From assembly GCA_963775315.1 (NCBI GenBank), contig CAVZIN010000011.1, positions 186,001 through 250,000 on the forward strand: a DNA stretch of 64,000 nucleotides. Reading direction: 5' to 3'. Each line of letters starts with the position of its first letter. The stretch's first letter is position 1. This document shows, one piece after another, positions 44,155-53,044 of the stretch. The notes under the pieces were generated by a model, which was not told the origin of the DNA, made no database searches, and saw only the letters and a list, made by a program, of their open reading frames with translations. The DNA is from CAWGHZ01 sp963775315. Lineage in GTDB: Bacteria > Pseudomonadota > Alphaproteobacteria > MPNO01 > DASWLB01. The translations under genes were made by a program, and so were the position numbers.

Positions 44155-46542
44155 ATGTCGACGGCACGGACACGGACGGCTAAGCCAGAGCTTCAGGCCG
44201 AGAACGCGCTTCTGCGCGCCGAGCTCGACGAGCTGAAGAGCCGTCTCGGGCCCCCTTCGCGCTCCGCCCCGCCGCAGCTTGTCGGCGAATCCTGGCAACC
44301 CGAGTTCGCCGAGCTTTTGCCCGACGCCGTGTTCGTTCTGTGTCACGGCCTGATCGTCGCGATCAACTCGGCCGGCGTCCGCCAGTTCGGCGGGACCACG
44401 GCGGACGACGTCATCGGGCGCAGCAACCTGGAATTCCTCCATCCCGACCATCTCGACGATGCGCGCGATCACATGCGCGGCATGCTCGCCGGGGAGGAGC
44501 GCCACGTCTATCTGCAGCGCCATCGGCTTCGCCTCGACGGGACGGAATATCCGGGCGAGGTGGCGGCCATGCCGTGCCGCTGGCAGGGCGAGCCGGCGAT
44601 GCTCGTGCTGGTCCGCGACCTGTCCGACCGCGCCGAGGTCGAGCGCAAACTGACCCACGCCCGCGCCCAGCTTGCCGAGGCGGTCAATCACGTCTCCGAC
44701 GGGCTTGCCCTGTTCGATGGCGACGAGCGCTTCGTGTTCGCTAACGAGCACTATCTCGAGAACGACCCCGTCCGCCGCCAATTCCTGACGCCCGGCGTCA
44801 CGTTCGAGGAATTCATCACCCGGACGATGGAAACCCACCCGTTCCGGTCGGCGCATTCGACGGTTGCCGACGAGGTGGCGAAGCGCCTCGCCTGGTTCCG
44901 GAGCGGCGGCGCGGCCAACGAGTTCCGCGACCAGAATGGACGCTGGCACCTGATCAGCCATCGCCGCACCCCGTCGGGCGGCACCGTCATCATGTCGACC
45001 GACATCACCGCGCGGAAGGAGATCGAGCGCCAGGTTCTGGATCGCGCAGAACAGCTTCGCCTGGTCCTGAACAACGCGCCGTTCGGCATATACGTCCGCA
45101 AGGACCGCGAGATCACGCTGGTCAACCGCGCGCTGCTGCGCATGCTGGGCGCCAAGTCCGAGGCAGACCTGATCGGCCAGGACACGGTCGAGCTGGTCCA
45201 CCCGGACGACCGCGCCGGGGTGCTGCAGCGCATGAACGAGAAGCTGACGGTCGGCGAGACCGGCGAGCCCTTCCTGCAGCGCTACATGCGCCTCGACGGC
45301 GGCTACGTCTGGACCGAGGCGACCCCCACCCCGATCGAATGGGAGGGCGGGCTGGGCGCGCTCGTCTTCATGCGCGATGCCACCCAGCGGGTCGAGCTGC
45401 GGCGCGCCTACGACATGCAACAGGCGGTGCTGCGCGAGGCGCTTGAGAGCATCAACGAAGGCATCTGGGTGTTCGACGCCGACCAGGAGCTGGTGATCGC
45501 CAACGATCACGTCCGCGAGATGCTCGACCTCCCGCCCGAGATGCTGGCACCGGGCACCAAGTTCAGCGACATCATGCGGTTCTGCGTCGCGCGCGGCGAC
45601 GACGGCGGCGGCGACCCGGAAGAACGGCTTGCCCAGCGGCTGGAGACCTCGCGGACGCGCGTGCCGCGCACGTTCGAACGCTCCGGCCCCGGCGGCCGCA
45701 CGTTCGAGGTACGCTACGCGCCCATGCCCGGCGGCGGCCTTGTCGCGACGCGCACCGACATCACCGAGCGGCGCGAGTTCGAGACGGCGCGCGACCGGCT
45801 GACCGAGCAGCTTCTCGCCCAGGCGAAGGACCTCCGCCGTTCGAACGAGGAGCTCGAGCAGTTCGCCTATGTCGCCTCGCACGATTTGCAGGAGCCGCTG
45901 CGCTCGATCTCCGGCTACTGCCAGCTCCTGCAGCGGCGCTATGGCGGCAAGCTCGACCAGAGCGCGGACGAGTTCATCCAGTTCGCGGTCGACGGCGCGC
46001 AGCGCATGCAGCTCCTGATCAACGACCTGCTGCGCTATTCCCGCGTCGGCACCCGCGGCAAGCCGTTCGAGCGGACCGATTGCAACAAGGCGGTGGCCGA
46101 CGCCATCGCCAACCTCAACCAGGCGATCGCCGAGTCCGGCGCCGAGGTAACCAGCGGCGACCTGCCGCCGGTCATGGGCGACCCGGTCCAGCTTGGCCAG
46201 CTTTTCCAGAACCTGATCGGCAATGCCATCAAGTTCCGGGGCGACGCGGCGCCGGTTGTGAGCGTCGACGCGGCATGGATCGACGGCGAGACCGTCTATT
46301 CGATCTCCGACAACGGCATCGGCATCGAGCCGCGTCACCAGGAGCGGATCTTCCAGATTTTCCAGCGGCTGCATGAGCGCGGCAAGTATCCGGGCACCGG
46401 CATCGGGCTCGCCGTCTGCAAGAAGATCGTCGGCCGCCACGGCGGACGCATCTGGGTCGAATCCGCACCCGGACAGGGCGCCAGCTTCCACTTCACCCTC
46501 GCCCGCAAATTAGCCGGCCCGATGGAGGAAATCGCGATATGA
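44155..46542 (+). CDS. Multi-PAS sensor histidine kinase
   Basis: A 795-residue protein without obvious membrane segments, so probably cytoplasmic. A short coiled coil (residues 12-28) is followed by four PAS-type domains at roughly 45-165, 170-290, 300-420 and 425-545. Then come a HisKA domain with the phospho-accepting His576 in YVASHDLQEPLRS and a HATPase domain with N (NLIGNAIKF), G1 (DNGIGI) and G2 (GTGIGLAV) boxes. The VASHDLQEPL form is typical of phytochrome-like kinases paired with Rcp1-type regulators, and such a gene overlaps its stop. The ligands of the PAS domains are unknown; no Cys of a LOV or biliverdin site is evident. Confidence 0.9.
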   Translation: MSTARTRTAKPELQAENALLRAELDELKSRLGPPSRSAPPQLVGESWQPEFAELLPDAVFVLCHGLIVAINSAGVRQFGGTTADDVIGRSNLEFLHPDHLDDARDHMRGMLAGEERHVYLQRHRLRLDGTEYPGEVAAMPCRWQGEPAMLVLVRDLSDRAEVERKLTHARAQLAEAVNHVSDGLALFDGDERFVFANEHYLENDPVRRQFLTPGVTFEEFITRTMETHPFRSAHSTVADEVAKRLAWFRSGGAANEFRDQNGRWHLISHRRTPSGGTVIMSTDITARKEIERQVLDRAEQLRLVLNNAPFGIYVRKDREITLVNRALLRMLGAKSEADLIGQDTVELVHPDDRAGVLQRMNEKLTVGETGEPFLQRYMRLDGGYVWTEATPTPIEWEGGLGALVFMRDATQRVELRRAYDMQQAVLREALESINEGIWVFDADQELVIANDHVREMLDLPPEMLAPGTKFSDIMRFCVARGDDGGGDPEERLAQRLETSRTRVPRTFERSGPGGRTFEVRYAPMPGGGLVATRTDITERREFETARDRLTEQLLAQAKDLRRSNEELEQFAYVASHDLQEPLRSISGYCQLLQRRYGGKLDQSADEFIQFAVDGAQRMQLLINDLLRYSRVGTRGKPFERTDCNKAVADAIANLNQAIAESGAEVTSGDLPPVMGDPVQLGQLFQNLIGNAIKFRGDAAPVVSVDAAWIDGETVYSISDNGIGIEPRHQERIFQIFQRLHERGKYPGTGIGLAVCKKIVGRHGGRIWVESAPGQGASFHFTLARKLAGPMEEIAI

Positions 46543-46985
46543 CCCAGCGGGTCGTCAATCTCATGCTGGTCGAGGACAACCCGGCCGACGCGCGCCTGAC
46601 CGAGGAGGCGATGCGCGAATCGGGCGTGCCGATCAAGCTGCACCACGTGTGGGACGGCGAGCAGGCGCTCGACTTCCTGCGCCGCCAGGGGGCGTTCACG
46701 GGTGCGCCGCGCCCCGACATCATCCTGCTCGACCTCAACATGCCGCGCATGGACGGGCGCGACGTGCTGCGCGAGATCAAGCAGGACCCGGCGCTCAAGA
46801 CCATTCCGGTCGTCGTGCTCACCACCTCGGAAGCCGATGAGGACATCCTCAACAGCTACGAGCTGCACGCGAACTGCTACGTTCAGAAGCCGGTCGATCT
46901 CGAGAAGTTCATGAGCATCCTGGCGCTGATCGAGAATTTCTGGCTTCAGGCAGTACGCCTGCCGCCCTCGCCGGTCGTCGCCTGA
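46539..46985 (+). CDS. Rcp1-like single-domain response regulator
   Basis: A 148-residue receiver domain with no output domain. The phospho-acceptor is Asp65 in ILLDLNMPRMDG; the acidic pair is VEDNPAD, and the switch residues are VVLTTSEADED and YVQKPVD. The extended C-terminal helix fits the Rcp1 branch. It overlaps the kinase gene by four bases and is followed by a receiver-kinase hybrid. It may shuttle phosphate between them. Confidence 0.92.
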   Translation: MTQRVVNLMLVEDNPADARLTEEAMRESGVPIKLHHVWDGEQALDFLRRQGAFTGAPRPDIILLDLNMPRMDGRDVLREIKQDPALKTIPVVVLTTSEADEDILNSYELHANCYVQKPVDLEKFMSILALIENFWLQAVRLPPSPVVA

Positions 46986-47013
46986 GGGCGCCGCGCCGGG
47001 TCGGCGGGGAGGG

Positions 47014-48204
47014 ATGCGCTTGGATGACTTGCAGGCATATCGCGTACTTCTGATCGAGGACAATCCCGCCGACGCCCGAATGGCGTGCGAGATTCTGGCA
47101 GAAGGCGGGCGCTACACGTTCGAGATCGCCGAAGCGACGTCGCTCGAGGCGGCGCGGGCGCTTCTTGCCGAGCGCCCCTTCGACGTCGCGCTGATGGACC
47201 TCTCGCTCCCCGATTCGCACGGGCTCGATGGCGTCGCCCGGCTCCGCGCCGTGAACGACGCCCTGCCCATCGTCGTGCTAACCGGGCTCAACGACGAGGA
47301 GGCGGCGATCGAGGCGCTGAAAAGCGGCGTCCAGGACTACATGGTGAAGGGGATCGAGGCGGCATCCTACATGGTGCGCGCCATCCGCTACGCGATCGAG
47401 CGCAAGCGGATCGAGCTGCTTCTGGTCCAGGCGATGCAGCAGGCCGAGATCGCCAACCGCGCCAAGTCCGAGTTCCTGGCCACGATGAGCCACGAGCTGC
47501 GCACGCCACTCAACGCCATCATCGGCTTTGCCGAGCTGATGAGCATCGAGGCGATGGGCCCGCTCGGTCACGAATCCTATCGCGAGTACGCGTCGGATAT
47601 CTGCCACTCGGGAAACCACCTTCTGACACTGATCAACGACATTCTCGACCTCGGCCGCATCGAGGCGGGCAAGGCCGAGATGCATGAAGAGACGTTACGT
47701 CTCGCCGAGGTGTTCGAAGCGACGGCGCGCATCGTGCGCGAACGCGCCGTGACCGCCGGCATCGTCCTCGAGATCGGCGAGGTGGACCGGCTGCCGCCGT
47801 TCCGCGCCGACCGGCGCAAGATGCTGCAGATCCTGGTGAACCTGCTGTCGAACGCGATCAAGTTCACGCCCACGGAAGGGCGGGTTTCGATGGCGGCCGA
47901 GATCGAGCCTGCAGGCGACCTTGTGATCCGCATCGCCGATACCGGCATCGGCATCGCCGCGGGGGACATGCAGAAGGCGCTGACCCCGTTCGGCCAGATC
48001 AATTCGTCGCTGTCGCGCAAGCATGCCGGCACCGGCCTCGGCCTGCCGCTCACCAAGAACCTCTGCGAGCTGCACGGTGGCGAGCTGGGGCTGGAAAGCG
48101 CGCCGGGCGTCGGCACCACCGTCACCGTGCGCCTGCCGGCCGAGCGAATCCTTGCCCCCGAACCCGCGAAGGCGAGGCGGCGGCCCGCTACGGCGACCGC
48201 CTGA
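47014..48204 (+). CDS. Hybrid receiver-histidine kinase (REC-HisKA-HATPase)
   Basis: A 396-residue protein with the receiver at the N-terminus: Asp62 in ALMDLSLPDSHG, and VVLTGLNDEE. Then a HisKA domain with His160 in MSHELRTPLNAIIG and a HATPase domain with NLLSNAIKF, DTGIGI and GTGLGLPL. REC-first kinases take phosphate or a signal in through the receiver rather than pass it on. With the two genes upstream it makes a three-gene phosphorelay. The C-terminal 20 residues are basic and Ala/Pro-rich. No output domain is encoded nearby. Confidence 0.9.
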   Translation: MRLDDLQAYRVLLIEDNPADARMACEILAEGGRYTFEIAEATSLEAARALLAERPFDVALMDLSLPDSHGLDGVARLRAVNDALPIVVLTGLNDEEAAIEALKSGVQDYMVKGIEAASYMVRAIRYAIERKRIELLLVQAMQQAEIANRAKSEFLATMSHELRTPLNAIIGFAELMSIEAMGPLGHESYREYASDICHSGNHLLTLINDILDLGRIEAGKAEMHEETLRLAEVFEATARIVRERAVTAGIVLEIGEVDRLPPFRADRRKMLQILVNLLSNAIKFTPTEGRVSMAAEIEPAGDLVIRIADTGIGIAAGDMQKALTPFGQINSSLSRKHAGTGLGLPLTKNLCELHGGELGLESAPGVGTTVTVRLPAERILAPEPAKARRRPATATA

Positions 48205-48214
48205 CCGCTGGCCG

Positions 48215-49162
48215 CTACGCGCTCGGCGCTCCGAAATAGAGCATCACCGTGTGCTTCGCCTCGGCGAAAAACAGCCAGCGCTCGACCACGACGCCGGGTG
48301 CGGCGACGAGGATTGCGACGGCCGTCTCGACGACACGCGCCCAGTCGGGCCCGGCCAGCGCGGCGAGCGTCAGCGCCAGCGGCAGGACGTAAAGCGCCAC
48401 GATGGCGACGCTGCGCAGCTTCCGCGCGTGCTTGCGGGCGATCCGGTAGCCCATCTCGCGCTGGACGTAGCTTTCGCGCGTCGACGGCGGCTCGAGCAGG
48501 CGGACGGCGCCGAGCCCGGTAAGGCCGGTCGCGCTTTCGGGCGTCGCCGGGCCGGGCGTGGAATCGATGTGGCGCCAGTAGCTCCACTTGAGCCACAGCG
48601 CGCCCGCCAGCGCCGCCGCGGTCACCGCGAGGAAGGGTGCGGCGAGAAAGCCGAACGCGGCCGCGACGGCGTCGAGCACGAGCCCGCCCGTCGCGAGCGC
48701 GAGCACCAGGTAGTTTGGCACGACCCAGCGGTTCGCCCACGCCGCGATCAGCGGCAGGCTCGCGTAGATCATGCCGGTCGCGTGCACGGTAAGCGCGGCC
48801 CCGACGACGCTCGCCGCCGCGGCCGCCGCCCACCAGCCCGACCGGTCCTCGAAGACCACCCAGCCGATGGCGAAGGCGCCGGCCGGTAGGTAGGTGAGGG
48901 TCGACAGCACGCCCTCGCGCGACAGCCAGGAGCTGCGCCACTGCGTGAAGGCGCGCCACGCCCGCTCCGGGTGACCGAGATGGAAGGTCGAGGAGAGAAG
49001 CCCGGCCGTGATCCCGGCGAGCGCGAGACCCGTCGTCACGACGCCGACCCAGCGGTCGGGCGGGATCAGCCCGGCCAGCGAGAACGAGGCCGCAAGGGCG
49101 AGGAGCCCGTAGCCCGCTCCCGCCGCCGTCGTGAAGAAGATGACCGAGTAGGCCGGGCTCAT
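48215..49162 (-). CDS. soeC: Sulfite dehydrogenase membrane subunit SoeC (DmsC family)
   Basis: A 315-residue protein with about eight hydrophobic segments. Sequence blocks SSTFHLGHPERAWRAFTQWRSSWLSREG and MIYASLPLIAAWANRWVV are characteristic of DmsC-type quinone-reducing anchors. A longer frame to 49195 begins inside a palindromic repeat, so I start at ATG 49162. It is the last of three genes with the order soeA-soeB-soeC. It would pass electrons from the cytoplasmic subunits to the quinone pool. Confidence 0.85.
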   Translation of the reverse strand: MSPAYSVIFFTTAAGAGYGLLALAASFSLAGLIPPDRWVGVVTTGLALAGITAGLLSSTFHLGHPERAWRAFTQWRSSWLSREGVLSTLTYLPAGAFAIGWVVFEDRSGWWAAAAAASVVGAALTVHATGMIYASLPLIAAWANRWVVPNYLVLALATGGLVLDAVAAAFGFLAAPFLAVTAAALAGALWLKWSYWRHIDSTPGPATPESATGLTGLGAVRLLEPPSTRESYVQREMGYRIARKHARKLRSVAIVALYVLPLALTLAALAGPDWARVVETAVAILVAAPGVVVERWLFFAEAKHTVMLYFGAPSA

Positions 49163-49194
49163 CGCCCCGGGCCCCGCGTTCGACCAGATCCCCA

Positions 49195-49281
49195 CCCCGA
49201 CCCTCCCCCTTTCAGGGGGAGGGCGCTAACCGCGCGCATGCCTGCGGACTCGTCCCCCTCGCAAGGGGGGAGGTAGGGAGG
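49195..49281. repeat. REP-like palindromes between soeB and soeC
   Basis: CCCTCCCCCT...AGGGGGAGGG at 49201-49223 and TCCCCCTCGCAAGGGGGGA at 49253-49271, followed by GGTAGGGAGGGG. They occupy most of the 145-base gap between soeB and soeC. The sequence resembles a known type of dispersed repeat in GC-rich proteobacteria. It may modulate soeC expression relative to soeA and soeB. Confidence 0.65.
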
Positions 49282-49307
49282 GGGGCCGGGCCGTCGCCTT
49301 GCTCCGG

Positions 49308-50048
49308 TCATCGCGACAGCAGCGCGTCGACCCAGCGCAGCAGCCGGCCGGCCGGCGGGCCGTCCGTCTCCTCGCGCGGGGCGGGCCGGGGCGCCGTCGT
49401 GCGATCGCGGCGCGGGCGCGGCGGCAAATAGCGGTTGACCGGCGCGTAGCCGAGCTCCGGCATCAGCGCGACGCCGCCGCGCTCGGCGACGAGGCGCGAG
49501 ACCTTCGAGCCGGGATCGCCGAGGTCGCCGAAATGGCGCGCGCTCGCCGGGCAGGTCGAGACGCAGGCGGGCACACGCTCGGCCTCGGGCAGGTTGGTGT
49601 TGTAGATGCGGTCGATACAGAGCGTGCACTTCTTCATCACTCCGGCGTCGTGGTCGTATTCGCGCGCGCCGTATGGGCACGCCCACGAGCACAGCTTGCA
49701 GCCGATGCACTTGTCCTCATCGACCAGCACGATGCCGTCCTCGGCGCGCTTGTAGCTGGCGCCCGTCGGGCAGACGGTGACGCAGGCGGGAGTCTCGCAA
49801 TGCAGGCACGAGCGCGGAAAATGCACGGTGCGCCCGGTCGGCCCTTCGCCCGCCTCGAACGTGTGGACGCGGTTGAACCAGACGCCCAGCGGATCGGCGC
49901 CATAGGGGTCGAGGTCGGTGAGCGGCGCGGCGACGCCGCCCGAATTCCACTGCTTGCAGTTGACAGCGCAGGCGTGGCAGCCGACGCAGGTGTCGAGGTC
50001 GATGACGAGGCCGAGCTTGCGGCCGCCGGGCTCGGGCAGGCTTGTCAT
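49308..50048 (-). CDS. soeB: Sulfite dehydrogenase iron-sulfur subunit SoeB
   Basis: A 246-residue ferredoxin-like electron-transfer subunit. Four [4Fe-4S] sites are seen: CVGCHACAVNC (Cys21-31), CLHCETPACVTVCPTGA, CIGCKLCSWACPYGA and the CTLC...CVSTCP pair. There is no signal peptide, so it sits on the cytoplasmic side. The C-terminus is Arg/Pro-rich. ATGA overlap with soeA shows coupling. It resembles DmsB and PsrB; the Soe assignment rests on the catalytic neighbour and the sulfur context. Confidence 0.88.
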   Translation of the reverse strand: MTSLPEPGGRKLGLVIDLDTCVGCHACAVNCKQWNSGGVAAPLTDLDPYGADPLGVWFNRVHTFEAGEGPTGRTVHFPRSCLHCETPACVTVCPTGASYKRAEDGIVLVDEDKCIGCKLCSWACPYGAREYDHDAGVMKKCTLCIDRIYNTNLPEAERVPACVSTCPASARHFGDLGDPGSKVSRLVAERGGVALMPELGYAPVNRYLPPRPRRDRTTAPRPAPREETDGPPAGRLLRWVDALLSR

Positions 50049-52915
50049 GCGTTCGCCTTCGCGCCGAATCGGAAGCGCGCGCCGACCCGCAGGATCGCCG
50101 GGCGCGGCGGCAGGCCCGGCGGGGGCTGCAAGGCCGGGCGCGCGGCGCCGGGAGACGCGGCCTCCTCCGGCGCGATCTTCACCAGCCGCACGCGCAGGTC
50201 GTACCAGGCGGCCTGGCCGGTCACCGGGTCGGCGTTGGCGTAGCGGTGCCCGTCCGCCGTCTCGGGCAGCAGCTCGTCGATCACGTGGTTGAGCAGGAAT
50301 CCCTCGGTCGCCTCGGCCGCGTCGGGCGACAGGTTCCATGCGCCGCGCCGCTTGCCGATGGCGTTCCAGCTCCACACCGTATCAGCGTTGACCCCGTCCA
50401 TTGTCTTGATGCGCGCCGAGATCGCGCCGGTGCGGCTTTCGACGCGCACCCAGTCGCCGTCCTCGAGCCCGAGCGCGTCGGCGCGCGCGCGCGGCACGTA
50501 GAGGCGGTTCGCGCCGTGAATCTGGCGCAGCCACGCGTTCTGCCCGCCCCACGAATGGTACATCGCCGCCGGGCGCTGGGTGATCGCGTGCAGCGGGAAA
50601 CCGTCGGCGCCTTCGTCCTCGAACGGCGGGTACCAGAATGGCAGAGGGTCGAAATAGCGTGCGATGCGGTCGCGGTGCGCCGCCGGGGGAACGATTTCGC
50701 CGTGCCCCCGGGCGGCGAGGCGGAAGCGCTGCAACGGCTCCGACCAGATCTGCATGACGATCGGCTCGGGCTTGGGAATCCACCCCATCCGCGCGGCGTG
50801 CAGCAGGTAGTCCCGGTTCATGTGCTTGTGGAACCGGGCGCTTTCCGGCAGCTCCTCGGTCCAGAAGCAGCCGTTGGCGATGTAGCGGGACAGCTGGTCG
50901 GGGTTCGGTTTGCCGGTGCCGTGGCTCTCGCCGTTCGCGCCGCGCCAGCCGGCCAGCATGCCGATGCCGGGCGCGCGCTCGTGGTTCGCCATGTAGTCGG
51001 CATAGCCGCCGGGGTAGCGCGCCGTCCCGTCGGCGTGTACCAGCCCGGGCAGGCCCAGCCGAACGCCCAGCGCGATCAGCACGTCCTGGAACGGGCGGAC
51101 GTCGCGGTCGGCCGGGACGACCGGCTGGCGGATTGAATCGGCCGCCGCGTCGGCCGTGCAGATCGGCCGGTCGAGCAGCGAGATGCAGTCCCAGCGCTCG
51201 AGATAGGTCGTGTCGGGCAGCACCAGGTCCGCGTAGGCGACCATCTCCGAGAAGTAGGCGTCGGAATAGATGATGCGCGGGATGCGGTACGCGTCCGTCG
51301 CGGCGTCGCGCTCGGTCAGCATGCGGTGGACCGCGTCGACGTTCATCGACGAGTTCCAGCTCATGTTCGCCATGTAGAGGAACAGCGTGTCGATCGGGTA
51401 CGGGTCGTGCGCATGCGCGTTGGCGATCAGCATGTGCATCAGCCCGTGCGCGGCGATCGGCGCCTCCCACGAATAGGCCTTGTCGATGCGTCGGGGCGTG
51501 CCGTCCGCCTCGACCAGCAAATCCTCGGGGCCCTGCGGGAAACCGAGCGGCGGGCCCGCCAGGATCTTGCCGGGCGCAACCTGGTGGGCGTGGCCGGCCG
51601 GGCGGATCGGCGGCGGCACCGGCTTGGGGAAGGGCGGCTTGTGGCGCATCGCGCCCGGCGCGTCGATCGCGCCCAATACCGTTTGCAGCAAATGCAGCGC
51701 GCGGCAGGTGTGGAAGCCGTTGGAATGGGCCGAGATGCCGCGCATGGCGTGCAGGCTGACCGGCCGGCCGACCATGCGCTCGTGGGTCCGCCCGGCCCAG
51801 TCCGTCCAAGGGACGTCGAGCGCGAGGTTCGAATCGAACGCGGCGACGGCAAGCTCGGACGCGATACGGCGGATGGTGTCGGCGTCGATGCCGCAGCGCC
51901 CCGCCACAGCCTCCGGCGCGTACTCGTCGCCGAGATAGCGGCCGGCCATGAGCTCGAACACCGGCCGCGCGCGCCGCCCGTCCTCCAGCGTCACCTCGCC
52001 GACGAGGCGCGGCGTGACCCCGGCGAGCAGCGCGCTCGCCGCCTGGCCGGTCGCCGCATCCCAGCAGAGCGGCTCGCCCTCCGCGCCCCGGGCGAACAGC
52101 CCGTCCTCGGCGCCGCCGGGGTCGTCGATCACCAGCCAGGGCGCATTCGTCGCGCGCACCAGGAACTCGAGGTCGACGCGGTTCGCGCGCAGGAGCTCGT
52201 GCATCAAAGCAAGGGCGAAGAGCCCGTCGGTGCCGGGTCGGATGCCGAGCCATTCATCTGCGATGGCGGAATAGCCGGTCCTCACCGGATTGACCGACAC
52301 GATCTTGGCGCCGCGCGCCTTCAGCTTGGCGAGCCCGGTCTTGATCGGGTTGGAATCGTGGTCCTCGGCGACGCCGAACATCAGGAAATACTCGGCGCGT
52401 TCCCAGTCGGGCTCGCCGAATTCCCAGAATGACGAGCCGATGGTGTAGAGCCCCGCCGCCGCCATGTTGACCGAGCAGAACCCGCCATGGGCGGCGTAGT
52501 TGGGCGTGCCGAACTGGCTCGCCCACCAGCCGGTGAGCGCCTGGCTCTGGTCGCGGCCGGTGAAGAAGGCGAGGCGGCGCGGGTCGGTCTCGCGAATCGC
52601 GCCGAGCCAGCCGGCGGCCAGCTCCAGCGCCTCGTCCCACTCGATCTCGACGAACTCGGCCGCGCCGCGCGGACCTACCCGTTTCAGCGGCTTGGTCAGC
52701 CGGGCGGGCGACAGGTGGTTCATGAGCCCCGCCGAGCCCTTGGCGCACAGCACGCCGCGGTTGACGGGATGGTCGCGATTGCCTTCGATGTAGCGGATCG
52801 CGCCGTCCTTAAGGTGCACCTTGATGCCGCACCGGCAGGCGCACATGTAGCATGTCGAGGTTTTGACCTCGTCGGCGACGACGGGCTGGGTATCGAGGCG
52901 GTGCTTTGCGGACAT
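50045..52915 (-). CDS. soeA: Molybdopterin oxidoreductase, probable sulfite dehydrogenase catalytic subunit SoeA
   Basis: A 956-residue DMSO-reductase-family catalytic subunit. The N-terminal [4Fe-4S] site is Cys22-X2-Cys25-X3-Cys29-X27-Cys57. No twin-arginine signal precedes it, so it should stay in the cytoplasm, as SoeA does and as most DMSO- or polysulfide-reductase subunits do not. Molybdopterin-domain blocks include FFTGRDQSQALTG, HGGFCSVNMAAAGLYT and ESRTGAISARIKT. Together with SoeB and SoeC it would oxidise sulfite to sulfate. A persulfide dioxygenase gene (making sulfite) is divergent, 129 bases away. Other substrates of the family are possible. Confidence 0.82.
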   Translation of the reverse strand: MSAKHRLDTQPVVADEVKTSTCYMCACRCGIKVHLKDGAIRYIEGNRDHPVNRGVLCAKGSAGLMNHLSPARLTKPLKRVGPRGAAEFVEIEWDEALELAAGWLGAIRETDPRRLAFFTGRDQSQALTGWWASQFGTPNYAAHGGFCSVNMAAAGLYTIGSSFWEFGEPDWERAEYFLMFGVAEDHDSNPIKTGLAKLKARGAKIVSVNPVRTGYSAIADEWLGIRPGTDGLFALALMHELLRANRVDLEFLVRATNAPWLVIDDPGGAEDGLFARGAEGEPLCWDAATGQAASALLAGVTPRLVGEVTLEDGRRARPVFELMAGRYLGDEYAPEAVAGRCGIDADTIRRIASELAVAAFDSNLALDVPWTDWAGRTHERMVGRPVSLHAMRGISAHSNGFHTCRALHLLQTVLGAIDAPGAMRHKPPFPKPVPPPIRPAGHAHQVAPGKILAGPPLGFPQGPEDLLVEADGTPRRIDKAYSWEAPIAAHGLMHMLIANAHAHDPYPIDTLFLYMANMSWNSSMNVDAVHRMLTERDAATDAYRIPRIIYSDAYFSEMVAYADLVLPDTTYLERWDCISLLDRPICTADAAADSIRQPVVPADRDVRPFQDVLIALGVRLGLPGLVHADGTARYPGGYADYMANHERAPGIGMLAGWRGANGESHGTGKPNPDQLSRYIANGCFWTEELPESARFHKHMNRDYLLHAARMGWIPKPEPIVMQIWSEPLQRFRLAARGHGEIVPPAAHRDRIARYFDPLPFWYPPFEDEGADGFPLHAITQRPAAMYHSWGGQNAWLRQIHGANRLYVPRARADALGLEDGDWVRVESRTGAISARIKTMDGVNADTVWSWNAIGKRRGAWNLSPDAAEATEGFLLNHVIDELLPETADGHRYANADPVTGQAAWYDLRVRLVKIAPEEAASPGAARPALQPPPGLPPRPAILRVGARFRFGAKANA

Positions 52916-53044
52916 TGGCCGACCTGTGGGGCGGCTAGTATTCGGAAACGTGCCCGGCTCGTCAAATGCTCGTTTCTGTCTGGAGAATCTACGCGGAGCC
53001 GATGGTAGAATGAGAGGGAGCTACGGCGTGCGGACGTATTTTCC

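Noticed and set aside
44059..46491. Minus-strand open frame continuing the sugar dehydrogenase to 1204 residues
   Set aside because: The upper two thirds are antisense to the PAS kinase, which has clear domains. Only the part up to about 44058 shows propeller homology and a signal peptide.
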